This document shows positions 23,486 to 35,203 of a stretch of DNA of 64,000 nt, piece by piece. The notes under the pieces were generated by a model, which did not search any database, had not been told where the DNA came from, and was given only the letters and a program-made list of their open reading frames with translations. The stretch lies in contig OX637800.1 of NCBI GenBank assembly GCA_951802425.1, positions 2,852,001-2,916,000 of the forward strand, written 5' to 3'. This stretch comes from Clavaria fumosa (taxonomy: Eukaryota; Basidiomycota; Agaricomycetes; Agaricales; Clavariaceae). The translations under genes were made by a program, and so were the position numbers. Numbering within the stretch: position 1 is the first letter of the stretch; each line of letters opens with the position of its first letter.

Positions 23486-24902
23486 GGATACAGTAGTCGT
23501 TCAGGAAAATACAAATGTGATCATGTGATCAGAGAAAGTCCTCCGTCTCCATGTCCGAGCCACTAACACACATGGATGCTGCACCCTCGAATTAATCAAA
23601 AAGAGTCCGTCACGGGTAAGTATAGAAAAGCAGGAGGCAATTACAGAGCCCGCTGAGGTCGAAGATAAAAGAGGTCGTCAATGCAGTCGAAGCATGGCTA
23701 CGTCCGGACACGTATTGTGCCCAGCGAGCTCCACTGAGCGGTATTCCGAGAACAAAATAGATGAAGGGATATCTAGAAGACGGTCCAGTCGAATCCCACA
23801 AATCTTGGAAAATAAAATCATGTAATACGCAAAGCTAGATCTGGATTGCCGATCATCCTTTGACTTGCGGCGAACCCGAAATCCCTACCAGGGCAGTCCT
23901 CCCAACCTCCAGAAAAATAGAGGCAAGTAACACAAAAATGAAATGAGCATGGCCAGCCACAACCATGCAAAAAACGTCAGCAGTTTGTACTGGAAGCCGG
24001 CGTTGACCCAACACCAGTACTGGCATAAGTTTGGCGTGGAGACGAACGTGGATGAGTTGCCGCGCTCACAGGTGTTGGCGTAAAAAATTCATGCCGTCGC
24101 TCACGAGTGCTCACTAACAGGATCAACGGGCACAGGATGACAAATGCCCATATGATCCCAACAACAATTCTAGGCGTGATAAGAGAGGAGAAGTGCCTGC
24201 CATACCACACGACGAAGAATGTATGGACTGCAATGGCCTTCATAATGAATGAGTGTCTGATCAATAAAATGAAGAGTTGTGGTACATACGGCGGTAGTCA
24301 GGGCTACTGCAGTTTCCCCTACAGTTAGGATGTATCCCAATGTGATGCGGAACGTCATTTAAGTTGTGAAGTCAAATTATGAAGACAGTCATCACCCTGT
24401 GCCTTGTAGAAGTTCCCAGGTCGGACTCGTCCTACGACGACCGACCGTAGATTCCATGTGTCGCCGAGGGCTTCCAGGAAATCACCTAAAAACAACGAAA
24501 GCTGACCAAAACGTCAGGCATGCGCTGCTGCTAGACCGTAAGGGCACTTACCAGGTACATTTCGATTGGATATGTTACCAATCGCCATCTCTGTAACTGA
24601 CCACGTTTTTTTGAAAGAAATGTCAGTCTAGACCGGAATTGCAGACAGAAATTATGACTGACTGAGATCCTCAGGAGCAACCAGGATACTGCAATCAATG
24701 ATGCGGCAGGGGCAAGCGATGCCGCCTTCACAAATCAGCACCTCATTGCAGCAGGAGCCAGCCCACGAAGAGAGCAACACTCTCAATACGACTGAGACAT
24801 GTATAATGATTGCTGGAAACCCTAGCGAGTTCCAGCTCTACCGCGGTGCAATCGGTGCTCATGGCTGGGTGGAAATGGTCGAGTAGAGAGTGGGCCAACC
24901 TG
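23486..24902 (-). pseudogene. Multi-pass (7TM receptor-like) gene, repeat copy 1
   Basis: On the minus strand, exon-like frames encode hydrophobic helices: an N-terminal piece from about 24860 starting MSTDCTAVEL, ISVSHNF and FRITLGYILTVGETAVALTT, then WAFVILCPLILLVSTRER, and near 23700 FIYFVLGIPLSGARW plus FIFDLSGLCNCLLLF. The PLSxxRW and LSGLxN pattern is common in agaricomycete GPCR-like membrane proteins. A very similar copy lies at 42609-44150. Relative to that copy, this one lacks 4 nt near 24750 (at an exon end), 13 nt near 24590 and 21 nt near 23900, so at least one copy is probably not functional. Exon joins could not be made without guesses. Confidence 0.55.
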
Positions 24903-24908
24903 GTAACA

Positions 24909-25015
24909 GTGAAAGCTGACCAAAACATCAGGCATGCGCTGCTGCTAGACCATAATGGCACTTACCAATTGGATATGTGACCAACTGCCATTTCTTGACC
25001 TTCCGTTCTGCTGTA
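24909..25015. repeat. Extra partial copy of receptor-like repeat
   Basis: The stretch from gtgaaagctgaccaaaac to tcttgaccttccg matches 24497-24595 of copy 1 and 43731-43835 of copy 2, with a short internal deletion. It retains the ttgaccttccg word missing from copy 1, so it is closer to copy 2 there. Confidence 0.75.
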
Positions 25016-26476
25016 CACTTACATGACTGCTGGACAATGCAGTACTGACAGATATCAACCGCAAGGGCCTATTTGTGCAGGGTGTCCCATCGCCAATTCA
25101 CACAATGTTGAAGGGACAAAGGAACAAGAAAAATACAATGCAAGGACAGCACTGGCATGAGGGTCAATGTCACTGCGGTAGTGATGCATTGATGTACAAA
25201 AACCTCGCAATCAGCCCCTCCATTGGCCGCGAGGGAATAAGAGGCGTTATGTCGGCCATCAGTAACGAAATAAGGCATTACCTCCTGTTTGTGTGTCCAC
25301 GCGCTCCATTTTCAAGTTGGCGGATCATACTTTCTACCGCTTTGCAGGGCGGGAGCGCCTCGCCCAAAGATGCGCCATGACGTTGGACACCCGAATGACA
25401 TCGCGGTTGCTCAGTATCTCCGAGTCCATCGTACGACTGTGGCTGCATTACACTCAATCAAGCAAGTGGAATGGTGATAGTCGAACGCGGTTGCGGAAGA
25501 ACTTGTCAGTATTGTCAGTAAAATGCCCCAAACAGATGGCTTCTTCACAAGCACAGGAATACGGACTGATGTTGCATGACTGACTAAACCCAGAAGTTGT
25601 TCAGTCATGGAGGTGGTCACAGGTTTTTCTTTCTGCAATAATAAATATGACAGATAATTTATGGTTAAAATTGTGTGCTGTGTTCAATGAGCATATTCAA
25701 TCACATTATACCAAATTTATATACTCAGGGTGTCAGGGTGTATAAACATCATATTGCATGCAGTTTTAGAGGGACAGAATGTGATTTTGTCTGCTAAATA
25801 TGATGTATAGATATCATAATGTATCCAGAGGGGACCAATACTATGCAATATGAGAAGTCTATTGTACATCAGTCCTACCCTTCAAAACATTTATGGGATT
25901 ACTTAAACTATTAATTATAGTATTATAGTGAAGGTTTCTAAAAGATTATTACATAATAAGGTAGTACTGGATGCCTTTCTGTAGGCATTTATAATCCCAA
26001 TCATATCCTAGATGTGTAATGCCAGAGTGTGGAAAAGATTTGTGATTAGTATACTAAATCATAGAACAGAGAATAACATTTTTTCAAACCCAAGGGTATT
26101 TGCATAAGGGTAGAGAGGGTAAGGGTAGGGGTTTGGAAAATCATACCCTTGCCAACACCCTACCCCTTGGGGGTTTTGAAAAAGGATATGAAAGGATATG
26201 TGTAAAGGCATGCTAGGCCATCTTTACCCTTAGGCATGTCTCAGGTGAGTGAGCTTGCTCAGGCAGGACTAGGGAGAGGGTGGAATTCACTAGAATTCCA
26301 AGGTAGGGAATCATCTAGTACTCTACGTTTACTATATACTGTTCAGTCCATGTCCATGGCTACAAGAATACAAGGTAACTTGGATGAATATGGTACTGGG
26401 CACAAGTACAACATTGTGAGTCAGAGAACAAGGTTGTGAAGAGGGATACAAGGTTGCAAGGGAGAGTACAAGGTCA
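25016..26476. other. AT-rich non-coding region
   Basis: Base composition becomes AT-rich from about 25640. No coding sequence is recognised. Short frames at 25075-25640 have no motif. A small inverted repeat lies at 26079-26183. Confidence 0.5.
26079..26183. repeat. Small imperfect inverted repeat
   Basis: Left arm ttttttcaaacccaaggg pairs with right arm ccccttgggggttttgaaaaa, and the inner gggtaagggtagggg pairs with caccctacccct. It is about 105 bp, AT-flanked, and could be a MITE relic or a hairpin. Confidence 0.6.
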
Positions 26477-27500
26477 CTGTCAGGACCCATCCATTTTTAC
26501 CTATCCAATTCGACTCTATCATCGCATACGGACCTCCTGACACCCCCTCACCACCTCACGGACCACCCTACGCACTTCCGAAACCTGTCTTCCCCTTCCG
26601 GAAGCCTCCCCGACCTCCCCCGCATTCACACCACACTCACAACCACCATGCCATACTTGTGACATCTCTCCCCACCTCACCCTTGTGTATACTCTGCCTG
26701 GACCCACCACCTCGATGCACGATATGCTGTTGCGCATCTTCTTCAGCCGACATGTGACTTGCCACATGGCACCCCTGGCGCTACTGCTACTAGCACTAAT
26801 ACGTTACCAGCATTATCCACATGACTTCCCACCCAAGCATCACCTGTGTCACTAGCGTCACCTGCATCACTAGCATCACCTGCATCACTACTGCCATCCA
26901 CATGACTGCACGCATGGGCCTTGTGACCTTAACAATGAAACACACTGCCAACGACCAGTTGAGCACTACTTCAAATTATGCTTCCTTTCTTCTCCCCAGT
27001 CATCTATAACTATGATACTTATGACCAAAGCACCTCCTTGTAGTTATAGTTACTCATATGATTATTTAACTAAGTCATGACCCATGACCAGTCAGGTTCA
27101 CAACCTTACCTATGTTTCCTTTACCCCTTGTGACCTTAGTAGAACATGTCCATAGTCACTTTATGACTGACCATACCCCATACTACTATAGTTCTGTCAC
27201 TTGGCGACCTCTGTACTTTTCCTTTTCTGTTATACTCTCTGTACGCATGTATATAAGTCTCGCATGTACATACGGTATGGTAGACTTGATATTGACACAC
27301 TTTGGTTTAAGCTTGAGGCTATTATGCCCTTTGAGCTTGGAACCACTGTGATTGATAGGTCTTGTCCCGCTTGGTGACCTCAACAACACCAAGACACACT
27401 CTGCTTCATTCTAACTCATTCTCCACACTTGTACACCTTGTGTGCCTTAAGTATTTCCTTTCCTTTGTCTTGGTACTGATTCCTCGAACCCCGTAGGTTC
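26477..27500 (+). mobile_element. Possible solo LTR (low confidence)
   Basis: The stretch begins TGTCAGGACCC, a common start of fungal Gypsy LTRs, and holds a tatataag box near 27249 followed by pyrimidine-rich sequence, like an LTR promoter. No second LTR, gag/pol or target duplication was found. A short GCATCACCTGCATCACTA simple repeat lies at 26836-26900. Confidence 0.25.
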
Positions 27501-28312
27501 TCTCATTGGTTGGCAAAGTCATTGCCTTCACCGATACACCTCTCAACATCATCGCGACTACCTGCGACTCTCTCAACATCATCTATTTCTCCCTCCTTGT
27601 CTGTTTCTTCCTTCATGCTTCGTCGGTCGACTTCGCAACCTTCTCAGCATTACCTATTTCTCTCAACTCATCCTTTTCCCTCTCTACACTTCATCTACTG
27701 ACTTCACAACCTTCTCAGTGATGTCTCCCTCCTCTCTATTTGTCGCTCCTCATTCTCACATCTTCTCAGACATCCTCGCGACCTTCCAGGACCAAGCATT
27801 ATCGACTGTGCTCAACAGTTGATTGGTCTTAGTGAGTTTCCAGGACTGGTCACCAACAAGTCGACCTTTGGCATTACTTACAAGATGGGACAGGCCCTAA
27901 CAGTCACAAGGGAGAAGATAGAGTCACCAGTGGACAGATGGGTATCACCTGAGTGCAAAAGGAAAGTCCATGGTAGAGGCATGGAGGGTGCTGAGGAAGG
28001 AAGGTGATGGGCCAGAGCAGGGGATTGAGCAGTCTGCCTCATAACAATATGCCATAAACATTGGGTGTCTGTGATGATGGTATGCAGTATGAGAGGGTAA
28101 TCTGCCATTAGATACAGTACTTCATTGATTTCATGACTGTTAAGCAGCATGCACTTCTGAAGTAGTTATTTACTATTTGAATCCTTTGTTGCCTCCAGCT
28201 GCTTTCCAACTTCACAGGGCCTCTTCTCTTCTCATCTGCTAACCTTGGTTGTAGGATAAAGGTTCTGTCTGGACTATTGACACCTACAATTCAGAATATG
28301 CCAATTACTGTA
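27501..28312. other. Unassigned region between possible LTR and Tc1 element
   Basis: Pyrimidine-rich sequence (27540-27780) with repeated ctctcaacatcat and cttctcag words, then AT-rich DNA. A 62-codon frame at 27819-28007 has no recognised motif. Confidence 0.35.
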
Positions 28313-29697
28313 CAGTGACCCAAAAAACTGTTGGAATGTTTTGGCACTTTGAGCTAAATGAGGTGCAGCACATGCAATAAATTTGCTAAAATCATAGAAA
28401 TATTAGACATGGTAGCCCTCCCTCTTGGCTATCTATTGGTATCTTTGTCATATCTTTACCTTCCTTATTTAGTAAGATATCACATGATCCTTCTTGGAGA
28501 CTCATTGCAACAGTTTTTTGGCTGACTGTTATGAGGGTATAAATCACATGATTATGTGGCTATGCTGCATTAATTGGAACCAATCAACAAAATCACATGA
28601 TCACCCACCCTCCTGCATATATACCAGGCCTCTCTGGGCATGAAATACCCCCAACATCCAAGATGCACTCCTTGTCCCCTGCTACTTTGAAACACATCCT
28701 CTCTCTCCTGGATGCAGGCCACTCTGCTCATCACATCTCTGCTGTCACTGGTGTCCACACCAGCACTATCTCTAAGCTTCACTCTAAGCATTGCTCTCAC
28801 CTTGCCAAAGCCATTGGAGGTCAACCTGCCAAGCTTACTCCCACCTATGTTCACCATGCTATTCAGCTTCTAACCTCTGGGAAGGCAGACACTGCTGTCC
28901 AGGTAGGCAAAGTACTCTCTCCCATTTCCAATCAGGCCCTCACTATTGTCCAGGTAACCAGAGCCCTCTCTGACATTTCCATCAAGTCCCTCTGTGCTGA
29001 GACACCTCAAAAAGGCTGGACTGAAGTCTGCAGTGAAGCAGCAAAAGCCCCTCCTCTCAAAGTGTCATTGTAGAGAGAGGTTGGACTTTGCAAAGGAGGA
29101 TGAGCTGCAGTCCAGCATCAGGTATTTTAAGAAGAAGCCAGTTGACATTATTTTCCAGCAGGATAATGACCCCAAGCATAAGTGCAAGAAGGCCAAGGCC
29201 TGGTTCCAGGAGAATGGGATGGCCTGACATGGCCAGCACAGTCTCCTGACCTCAACCCTATTGAACACCTATGGGCACACCTGAAAGAGAGGCTCCAGGG
29301 GTATGAAACAGCACCAAAAGGGATATTGGAATTGTGGGAGAGGGTCCAGGTGGAGTGGGAGAAGATAGGATCTTCAGTGTGCCAGGAATTGGTAGAAAGC
29401 ATGCCTAGGAGGGTTGAAGCAGTGTTGAAGGCCAAAGGGGGGTACACAAAGTACTAGAATGTCTTGACTTCTGCACTATAACAGTCAGCCAAAAAACTGT
29501 GGCAATGAGTCTCCAGAAAGGATCATGTGATATCTTACTAAATATAAAAGTTAAAGATATGACAAAGATACCAATAGATAGCCAAGAGGGAGGGCTACCA
29601 GGTCTAATATTTCTGTGATTTTAGCAAATTTATTGCATGTGCTACACCTCATTTAACTCAAAGTGCCAAAACATTGCAACAGTTTTTTGGGTCACTG
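28313..29697 (+). mobile_element. Tc1/mariner-like transposon 1, defective
   Basis: 1385 bp bounded by TA dinucleotides (28311-28312 and 29698-29699), with outer ends CAGTGACCCAAAAAACTGTT. Each end is a 216-bp unit (28313-28528 and 29482-29697), inverted to each other, and each unit has its own inverted termini (CAGTGACCC... outside, CAGTCAGCC... inside). The interior carries a broken transposase. Tc1 elements insert at TA by cut-and-paste. Confidence 0.9.
28663..29457 (+). pseudogene. Tc1-type transposase remnant
   Basis: The N-terminal helix-turn-helix region reads ILSLLDAGHSAHHISAVTG. After a frameshift near 28990 the frame continues KAGLKSAVKQQKPLLSK and CRERLDFA. It then jumps directly to ELQSSIRYFKKKP, so about 90 codons of the DDE core, including the first catalytic Asp (compare WSDETKI in the element at 31986-33585), are deleted. 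QQDNDPKHKCKKA and PDLNPIEHLW remain, separated by another frameshift near 29225. It ends GGYTKY. It cannot encode active transposase. Confidence 0.9.
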
Positions 29698-29979
29698 TAG
29701 CTGCCTTCCTCCCACCATCAGAGCCAATGGACAACCCTCAACATGAGCAATCTCTGGTACTGCCTGACAGAGACAGTCAGCTTCCACAGCTGTATGAGCT
29801 GGACACCCATCCCCAGGCACAGCATGGTGGAAGAGCATTTCTGTGGCTTGCTGATCTCTCACCCTCTGCAATGGAAACAGTGTTTCTCACTGGTCAACAT
29901 CATGAGGCCAAAAAAGCAGGCCCAGAGTCTATGGGTAAGCCTCTCTTATTGGCAGAGTATAATTAATGACAATGGGGTT

Positions 29980-31467
29980 TATAGGATTTCTTGTTCTTAG
30001 ACCTGGAGACTATCTTTTTGTGTGTGACAAGCATGGAAGTCAGGATCCCCAGGATGATATCATGGTTGCCTTGCAGGTTTCAAGGTCTGTACTCTGCATA
30101 ATCCTATGTCCTTTATACTGACCTTTTACCAATGTCACTGACCAACTTGGAATTGATTTAACCCAGGCCATGTGTGATGTTCAGGACATGGCATTTGGCC
30201 CAACTAATGATATCACACGAAGCAAGCCTGTGTGTTGCAGTGATGGGACATATGTGGGTGGGCTATTGTTTGAGAGATCAGACAGAGCAGGGCATGTTGA
30301 GGGTAGCCCTAGAGCATACCCTCTAACACTTTTGTATGAAATACCACAGAAGATGCATGGCCCAGTGACTGGAAACAAAGTCAATGATGCAGATAGAGAA
30401 AACCTCCAAATCTGCAAATCTGTGTTAGAGGTGTGTTGCTGATCATAATCATGCTTACAAATGGCTCACATTTTGGCAGGTGTCCACTGCTTGTGCAATA
30501 GAAGCACTCCAGTTTGTTCCACAGAATGTGCAGGAGGCACTGCACCAATTTGGTGAAGTGGACAATGTGCCCTACATTGGGCATCAAGAAAACAACATCT
30601 TCTCCAATGTCCAGGTCAATATCTCACCCCCAGAACCCCTGGATCCTGCAATAAATGATGATACAGGTTCTACTTCTTTTAATTTTTGGCCAATAGAAGG
30701 AGCTCACCTCCCAACTTCAGGGGATGCATTCAAGGCAGATCTGGGGACTTTTGCTGGAAAGCACCTTGATGGTTATGATTTTCCAGGATCCTACACAGCT
30801 ATGGTCAACCTCTCCTGGCTACCACCTCCCATCCACCCTGGCTACTTTTTCCTGTTCTCACTTGTGGTTTGTTGGGGACTTGCCCCATTCAGCACAACAA
30901 TTTTCTCAGGCCTGCAATGGCATGGAGGTGGACTGCCAACACTCAGACGATGTCTGACCATTCGATGTAAGCAAATTTGAAATTAACCTATTACTATTAC
31001 ATTTTACATATTACAAATTTTAGGAGTGATGAAATGGGGTCACCCCCAGGGCCCCCAAGTTCCCAATCAGACCCATCAAGTCTGCAGTCCATGCACTCAG
31101 TGCACTCAAATTTGTCATACAGTAAGTAAAAAAAAAATTAATTTTTTTAAAAATTGATTATTTACAGAAGCACACTTTATTCAACTTGAGACTGCCATCT
31201 CAGAAATAAGAAAGGAAAACAAATGGATCTGGAGCATACTGAATGAGATTTTGGTGAAGTTGTAACTAGCATTGTTTGATTTGTACAACCAGCTATAACA
31301 TGTACTCTCCCTCCCATAGTCCTGCTGCCAACTCTTACAGGTTCAATGTGGTGTGCTATCCTCCCTCAAGCATTTTGGAATGCAAGTCACTTGTGGCTTT
31401 TGCCCCACTCCCTGGCCCTCATGACTCCCTATTCACAACACAACCTGAGATGGGTAGTGTGCTGTGA
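29980..31467 (+). CDS. TET/JBP-like 2-oxoglutarate/Fe(II) dioxygenase, boundaries uncertain
   Basis: Exon-like frames continue through DYLFVCDKHGSQDPQDD (ends about 30076), AMCDVQDMAFGPTND (about 30168-30429), a long exon from 30480 and SYRFNVVCYPPSSILE (about 31336). The core has GKHLDGYDFPGSYTAMVN with an H-x-D iron motif (codons 30762-30770), followed by LPPPIHPGYFF and FSGLQWHGGG with a possible distal iron-binding His at 30921-30923. This order matches the TET/JBP family dioxygenases known to be expanded in agaricomycetes and linked to KDZ transposons, where they oxidise 5-methylcytosine or thymine. Coding may start further upstream at about 29700, inside or next to the transposon end. 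The join between the core and the C-terminal frame was not resolved. Confidence 0.6.
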
Positions 31468-31985
31468 GTCCTTACTTGCTTTCCTGATGCTCTGTGCCTT
31501 TAACAAACCATATTTCATGCAGAGACTCACCTCACATTGTGCATTGTGGACTGTAATTGTTTGTCAGACCATACAGATACATCAGAATAATGTTGCCACA
31601 ACTTGGCTTTGGCTCAGCTTACTGTAGTTTACCACTATCTTGGTACAGGAACCAAATACATGGAGGTACAGTACATTGCTACAGGGTTGGCATGGTTTAC
31701 TTTGGCCAAGGAGCTGCTAAGCTCACTGTACCATTGTGACTTAGACTTCATCATTGTCAGTTAGATTTTAGCTGTGACCATTTGCCATGACATGGTAGCT
31801 TTGTAGCTTCATTGAGGGTGCAACATGTGACCCAGGCTACAATGGCTTTATGGCTTACTTGCCACCATAGGCCAGGACAATCATGAGGTGGTAGATGGCA
31901 ACATCTTACAGAAACATGAGTATGATCAAGGTAAGTGCAGTAACCAGCAATATGATGCATTCTGGCATCATTATGAGAATTATTA

Positions 31986-33585
31986 CAGTGACTCACAAAA
32001 CTGGTCCAATGTTTGGAACCTTTCAATTAATTAGAATGTAACTCATGAAGAAATTTGGATAAAATTATGAAAATATTTATCCAAATGGGACACTATATAG
32101 GCCATAATCATACCAATTTTCAAAATACTTCATCAATGTTTGCCTGACATATTAACATTTTTCTTCAGGGGTATCATTGGAACAGTTTTGTTGCAGGTGG
32201 ACTTTGGTTACCAAAGCATAAAATTTAGTATTTAGTGTAGCCACCTTTTGCTTTGAGCACTCCTGAATCCTCCTAGGCATGCTCTCAATTAGTCTTTGAC
32301 ACTCAACTGTGTCAATCTTGCTCCACTCCTCCACCCTCTCCCACAACTCCAACATCCCCCCAGGTGCCCTCTCATACTCTCCCAGCTTTCTCTTCAGGTG
32401 ACCCCATGGTGTTCAATTGGATTAAGGTCAGGAGACTGTGCTGGCCATGCAAGAACCTTCAGGCCATTCTCCTGGATCCATGTTTGTGCCTTTTTGCATT
32501 TGTGCTTTGGATCATTATCCTGCTGTCAGCTGGCAATTTGTCATAATACCTGATGCTGGCTTGGAGGTCTTCTTCCAAAATCTTGCAGTAAAGCTCCCCA
32601 TCCATCCTCCCATCAATCCTGCATGCAAACCCAACTCCCTCCCACAGCATGCACCCCCACACCATCACAGACCCTCCACCAAACTTGAGTGTTCTCTCAA
32701 TAAGCCTATCACTCAAGCCCTCCCCAGCCCTTTTCCAACCCCACTTCTTCCCATCTGAGTCCAGACAATTTATTTTGGTCTCATCAGACCATACAACTCT
32801 CTTCCAGTCCTCCAAAGTCCAGTGTTGGTGTGCCAAGGCAAAATCCAACCTCTCCTTTCTGTGCCTCTTGGAGAGAAGGGGCTTCTCCTTCTTCACCACA
32901 GCCTTCATACCTGCTTTCATCAGGCTACAACACACAGTCTGGGCAGAGATAGGCTGGTTGGTGATCTTGGTAAGGGTTTTGGCCACATCCACAGCAGTAC
33001 TAGCCCTCCCAGAGCCAATGAGATGGACAGCATGGCAAATATTGGTGCTGGAAAGCTTAGCAGGGTGACCTCCAAGAGACTTAGAGAGGTGAGGGCAATG
33101 TTTAGAGCAAAGCCTAGAGATGCTGGAAAAGCCATGGCCAGTGGAGGATACTATAGACCTAGTAGAGTGGCCAGCATCCAGCATAGAAAGTATTTGGTTT
33201 TAGTCAGATGGTGTAAGTGGGTGCATGACCAAGTGTGGGGTGTCAACTGTACCAGAAGCCTTGTATATATACACCAGCATGGTCTGATCATGTGACACTG
33301 TTGAAACAACATAAATATGCCCAAACAATCAACAAAGTCATATGATTCTGTCTATTTTATCATGTCAGTCTCACCTGCAACAAAACTGTTCCAATGTCAC
33401 CCCTTAAGAAAAATGCACATATGTCAGTGAAAGGTTACTAAAACATTTTGAAAATTGGTACAGTTATGGCTTATATAGTATCCCATTTGAGTAAATATTT
33501 TCATAATTTTATCTAAATTCCTTCATGAGTCACACTCTAATTAATTGAAAAGTTCCAAACATTGGAACAGTTTTGTGAGTCACTG
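31986..33585 (-). mobile_element. Tc1/mariner-like transposon 2, defective
   Basis: 1600 bp flanked by TA (31984-31985 and 33586-33587), outer ends CAGTGACTCACAAAACTG. Each end is a 214-bp unit (31986-32199 and 33372-33585), again with its own inverted termini (inner CACCTGCAACAAAACTGTTC). Same design as the element at 28313-29697 but a different sequence, and its transposase points the other way. Confidence 0.9.
32225..33226 (-). pseudogene. Tc1-type transposase with stop codon and deletions
   Basis: From a likely start at 33226 (MHPLTP, comparable to MHSLSP in the other element) codon 9 is TAA. The frame then gives ILSMLDAGHSTRSIVSSTG, PLLSKRHRKERLDFALAH, VVWSDETKINCLDSDG and GGGSVMVWGCM, a nearly full DDE core. 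Just before QQDNDPKH about 10 nt present in the other copy are missing, which shifts the frame, and PDLNPIEH is followed by further small indels. It ends GGYTKY at 32225. It retains more of the core than the copy at 28663. Confidence 0.9.
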
Positions 33586-34582
33586 TATCTTGCTGTGGGA
33601 AACATGTTGTATCATACAGCACCACAACATTTGGCTCTGTAACCATCAAGATCCTGTAACTTGTTGATGCTGCTTCAATTGGAATGACAGGTTCTCCAAG
33701 CATATCTAGCTGTGATGCTCATGTTTGGGTCAAACAGTTTGACCAGAATACATGTTAGAAGGTATTTTAATTGGATGATGGATTTGTTGCAGAACAGAGG
33801 CCCTTCAGGTGGAAAATAATGTCTGTGATTTTCCTCAGATGCTGTTGTCAATGTTCAGGTCTGTTGCTAAGTTCTTTGTCACCATGATTTTCATCACAAT
33901 GGCAATTTCCACTCCCATCAGGAAAAAAGGAAATTACTGAATCTGCCTTAGACAGACATTAAGACAATTAAGACAGATTCATAAATTGGATAGCCTTAAT
34001 CTAAGACCAATCACTTGATCTTGACTCAACTACATTTCAAAGTCACAGCTCAGCAAACTGAAGCATATGCTGGCCTGACTTGGCTCAATTTGCATTGTAC
34101 ACATTGACAGTAAAACTTATCTCTGACTCTGTAGAGCACCTGCAAAATCTGCTGTCAGGAGAATAAGGCCATAAGGTAAACAAGTCACTGATTATGTACT
34201 GGCACCTCCTGCACCCCATCTATGCAGCTGCTGACCACTGCAACTGCATTGGGCAATATGATGGTGGCAGGGTTTGCAGCTGAAGAGCAGTTTGTTGTGG
34301 CTCTGTAAAGAATATGCTCTTGGCAACTCAAACCCAAGAACTCATGGAACTGACAGGCACATCTGTTGTGTTAACCCTTGCACAACAGTCCCTGTTTGCT
34401 TAGGGCTGTTAGCTACATGTGGACTGTGGAGGCCTGTAGCCATCAGTGATTACAGGATGAGAGGATTTTCCTGATATTCTGACTGGCAATTTTCTAGATG
34501 TCTGCAGTAGTGTCATTGACAGAAGACAACAGTCACTAGATCTATAGAACTTATAGGCAAGGGGTTCATATTTTTCTGGCAA

Positions 34583-34645
34583 GCTGGGTTTGAACCAGGG
34601 TAAGCAGGGATGCATTTACCAGTCCAGCTTGAGTGCTTGATTATA
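34583..34645 (-). ncRNA. tRNA-like relic with Pol III box motifs
   Basis: On the minus strand the sequence aagctggactggtaaatgc resembles a D-arm/A box and cctggttcaaacccagc resembles a T-arm/B box. A 7-bp outer pairing (aagctgg/ccagctt) exists, but the total is too short for a tRNA and no anticodon arm forms. It may be a tRNA-derived SINE head or chance. Confidence 0.25.
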
Positions 34646-34707
34646 ATAAATAATCAGATAGCAAGGTTATATCAATGTATCTTCTCTTGTGTTTTTGCTG
34701 CAATTAT

Positions 34708-34761
34708 CATGTAGGCAACATTGAACATGTAGGCAATATTGAACATGTAGGCAACATTGAA
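34708..34761. repeat. 18-bp tandem repeat, three copies
   Basis: catgtaggcaacattgaa occurs three times in a row (middle copy with one change), followed by a decayed fourth start cttgtaacacc. Confidence 0.9.
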
Positions 34762-34940
34762 CTTGTAACACCACAATAATAGTTCAAACAGTTCAAACTG
34801 GAAATTTTCTAACCCAAAAAGGGCCCAATTTTTTTTAATCATTGCACTTTACATGGCAGCATTTACCACCACAGAAATAGGTATTCGTGCGAATGTGATT
34901 GCAATCACTTCGAGAATTTTGCGCCGCAGAACATATGGTA

Positions 34941-35203
34941 GAGCGCGAAGTCCGTCAAAGCGCTCATTTCCGACGATCCTACCCTACGCAGTATTCTGAA
35001 TTCTCACGGGTGCCAAAAGCCCCTATTGTATGTATGCCGCTGGTGCTGCACTGATGCGCCACGCGGGACGGTGGAGCGCGAAGTCCGTCAAAGCGCTCAT
35101 TTCCGACGATCCTACCCTACGCTGTATTCTGAATTCTCACGGCGCCAAAAGCCCCTATTGTATGTATGCCGTTGGTGCTGCACATTAGATGCGCCACGCG
35201 GGA
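34941..35203. repeat. 133-bp tandem duplication
   Basis: gagcgcgaagtccgtcaaag starts at 34941 and again at 35074. The copies differ by a few substitutions and small indels (cacgggtgcc/cacggcgcc, gcactgatg/gcacattagatg). It sits at the border between AT-rich repeat DNA and the GC-richer kinase gene. Confidence 0.9.

Larger units (their letters stand above)
33586..34940. other. AT-rich region with small repeats
   Basis: No coding sequence is recognised over about 1.3 kb. It contains the tRNA-like sequence and the 18-bp repeat listed separately. Confidence 0.5.

Noticed and set aside
26100..26170. Telomere-like gggtaagggtagggg
   Set aside because: Only a few imperfect units, internal and part of a palindrome.
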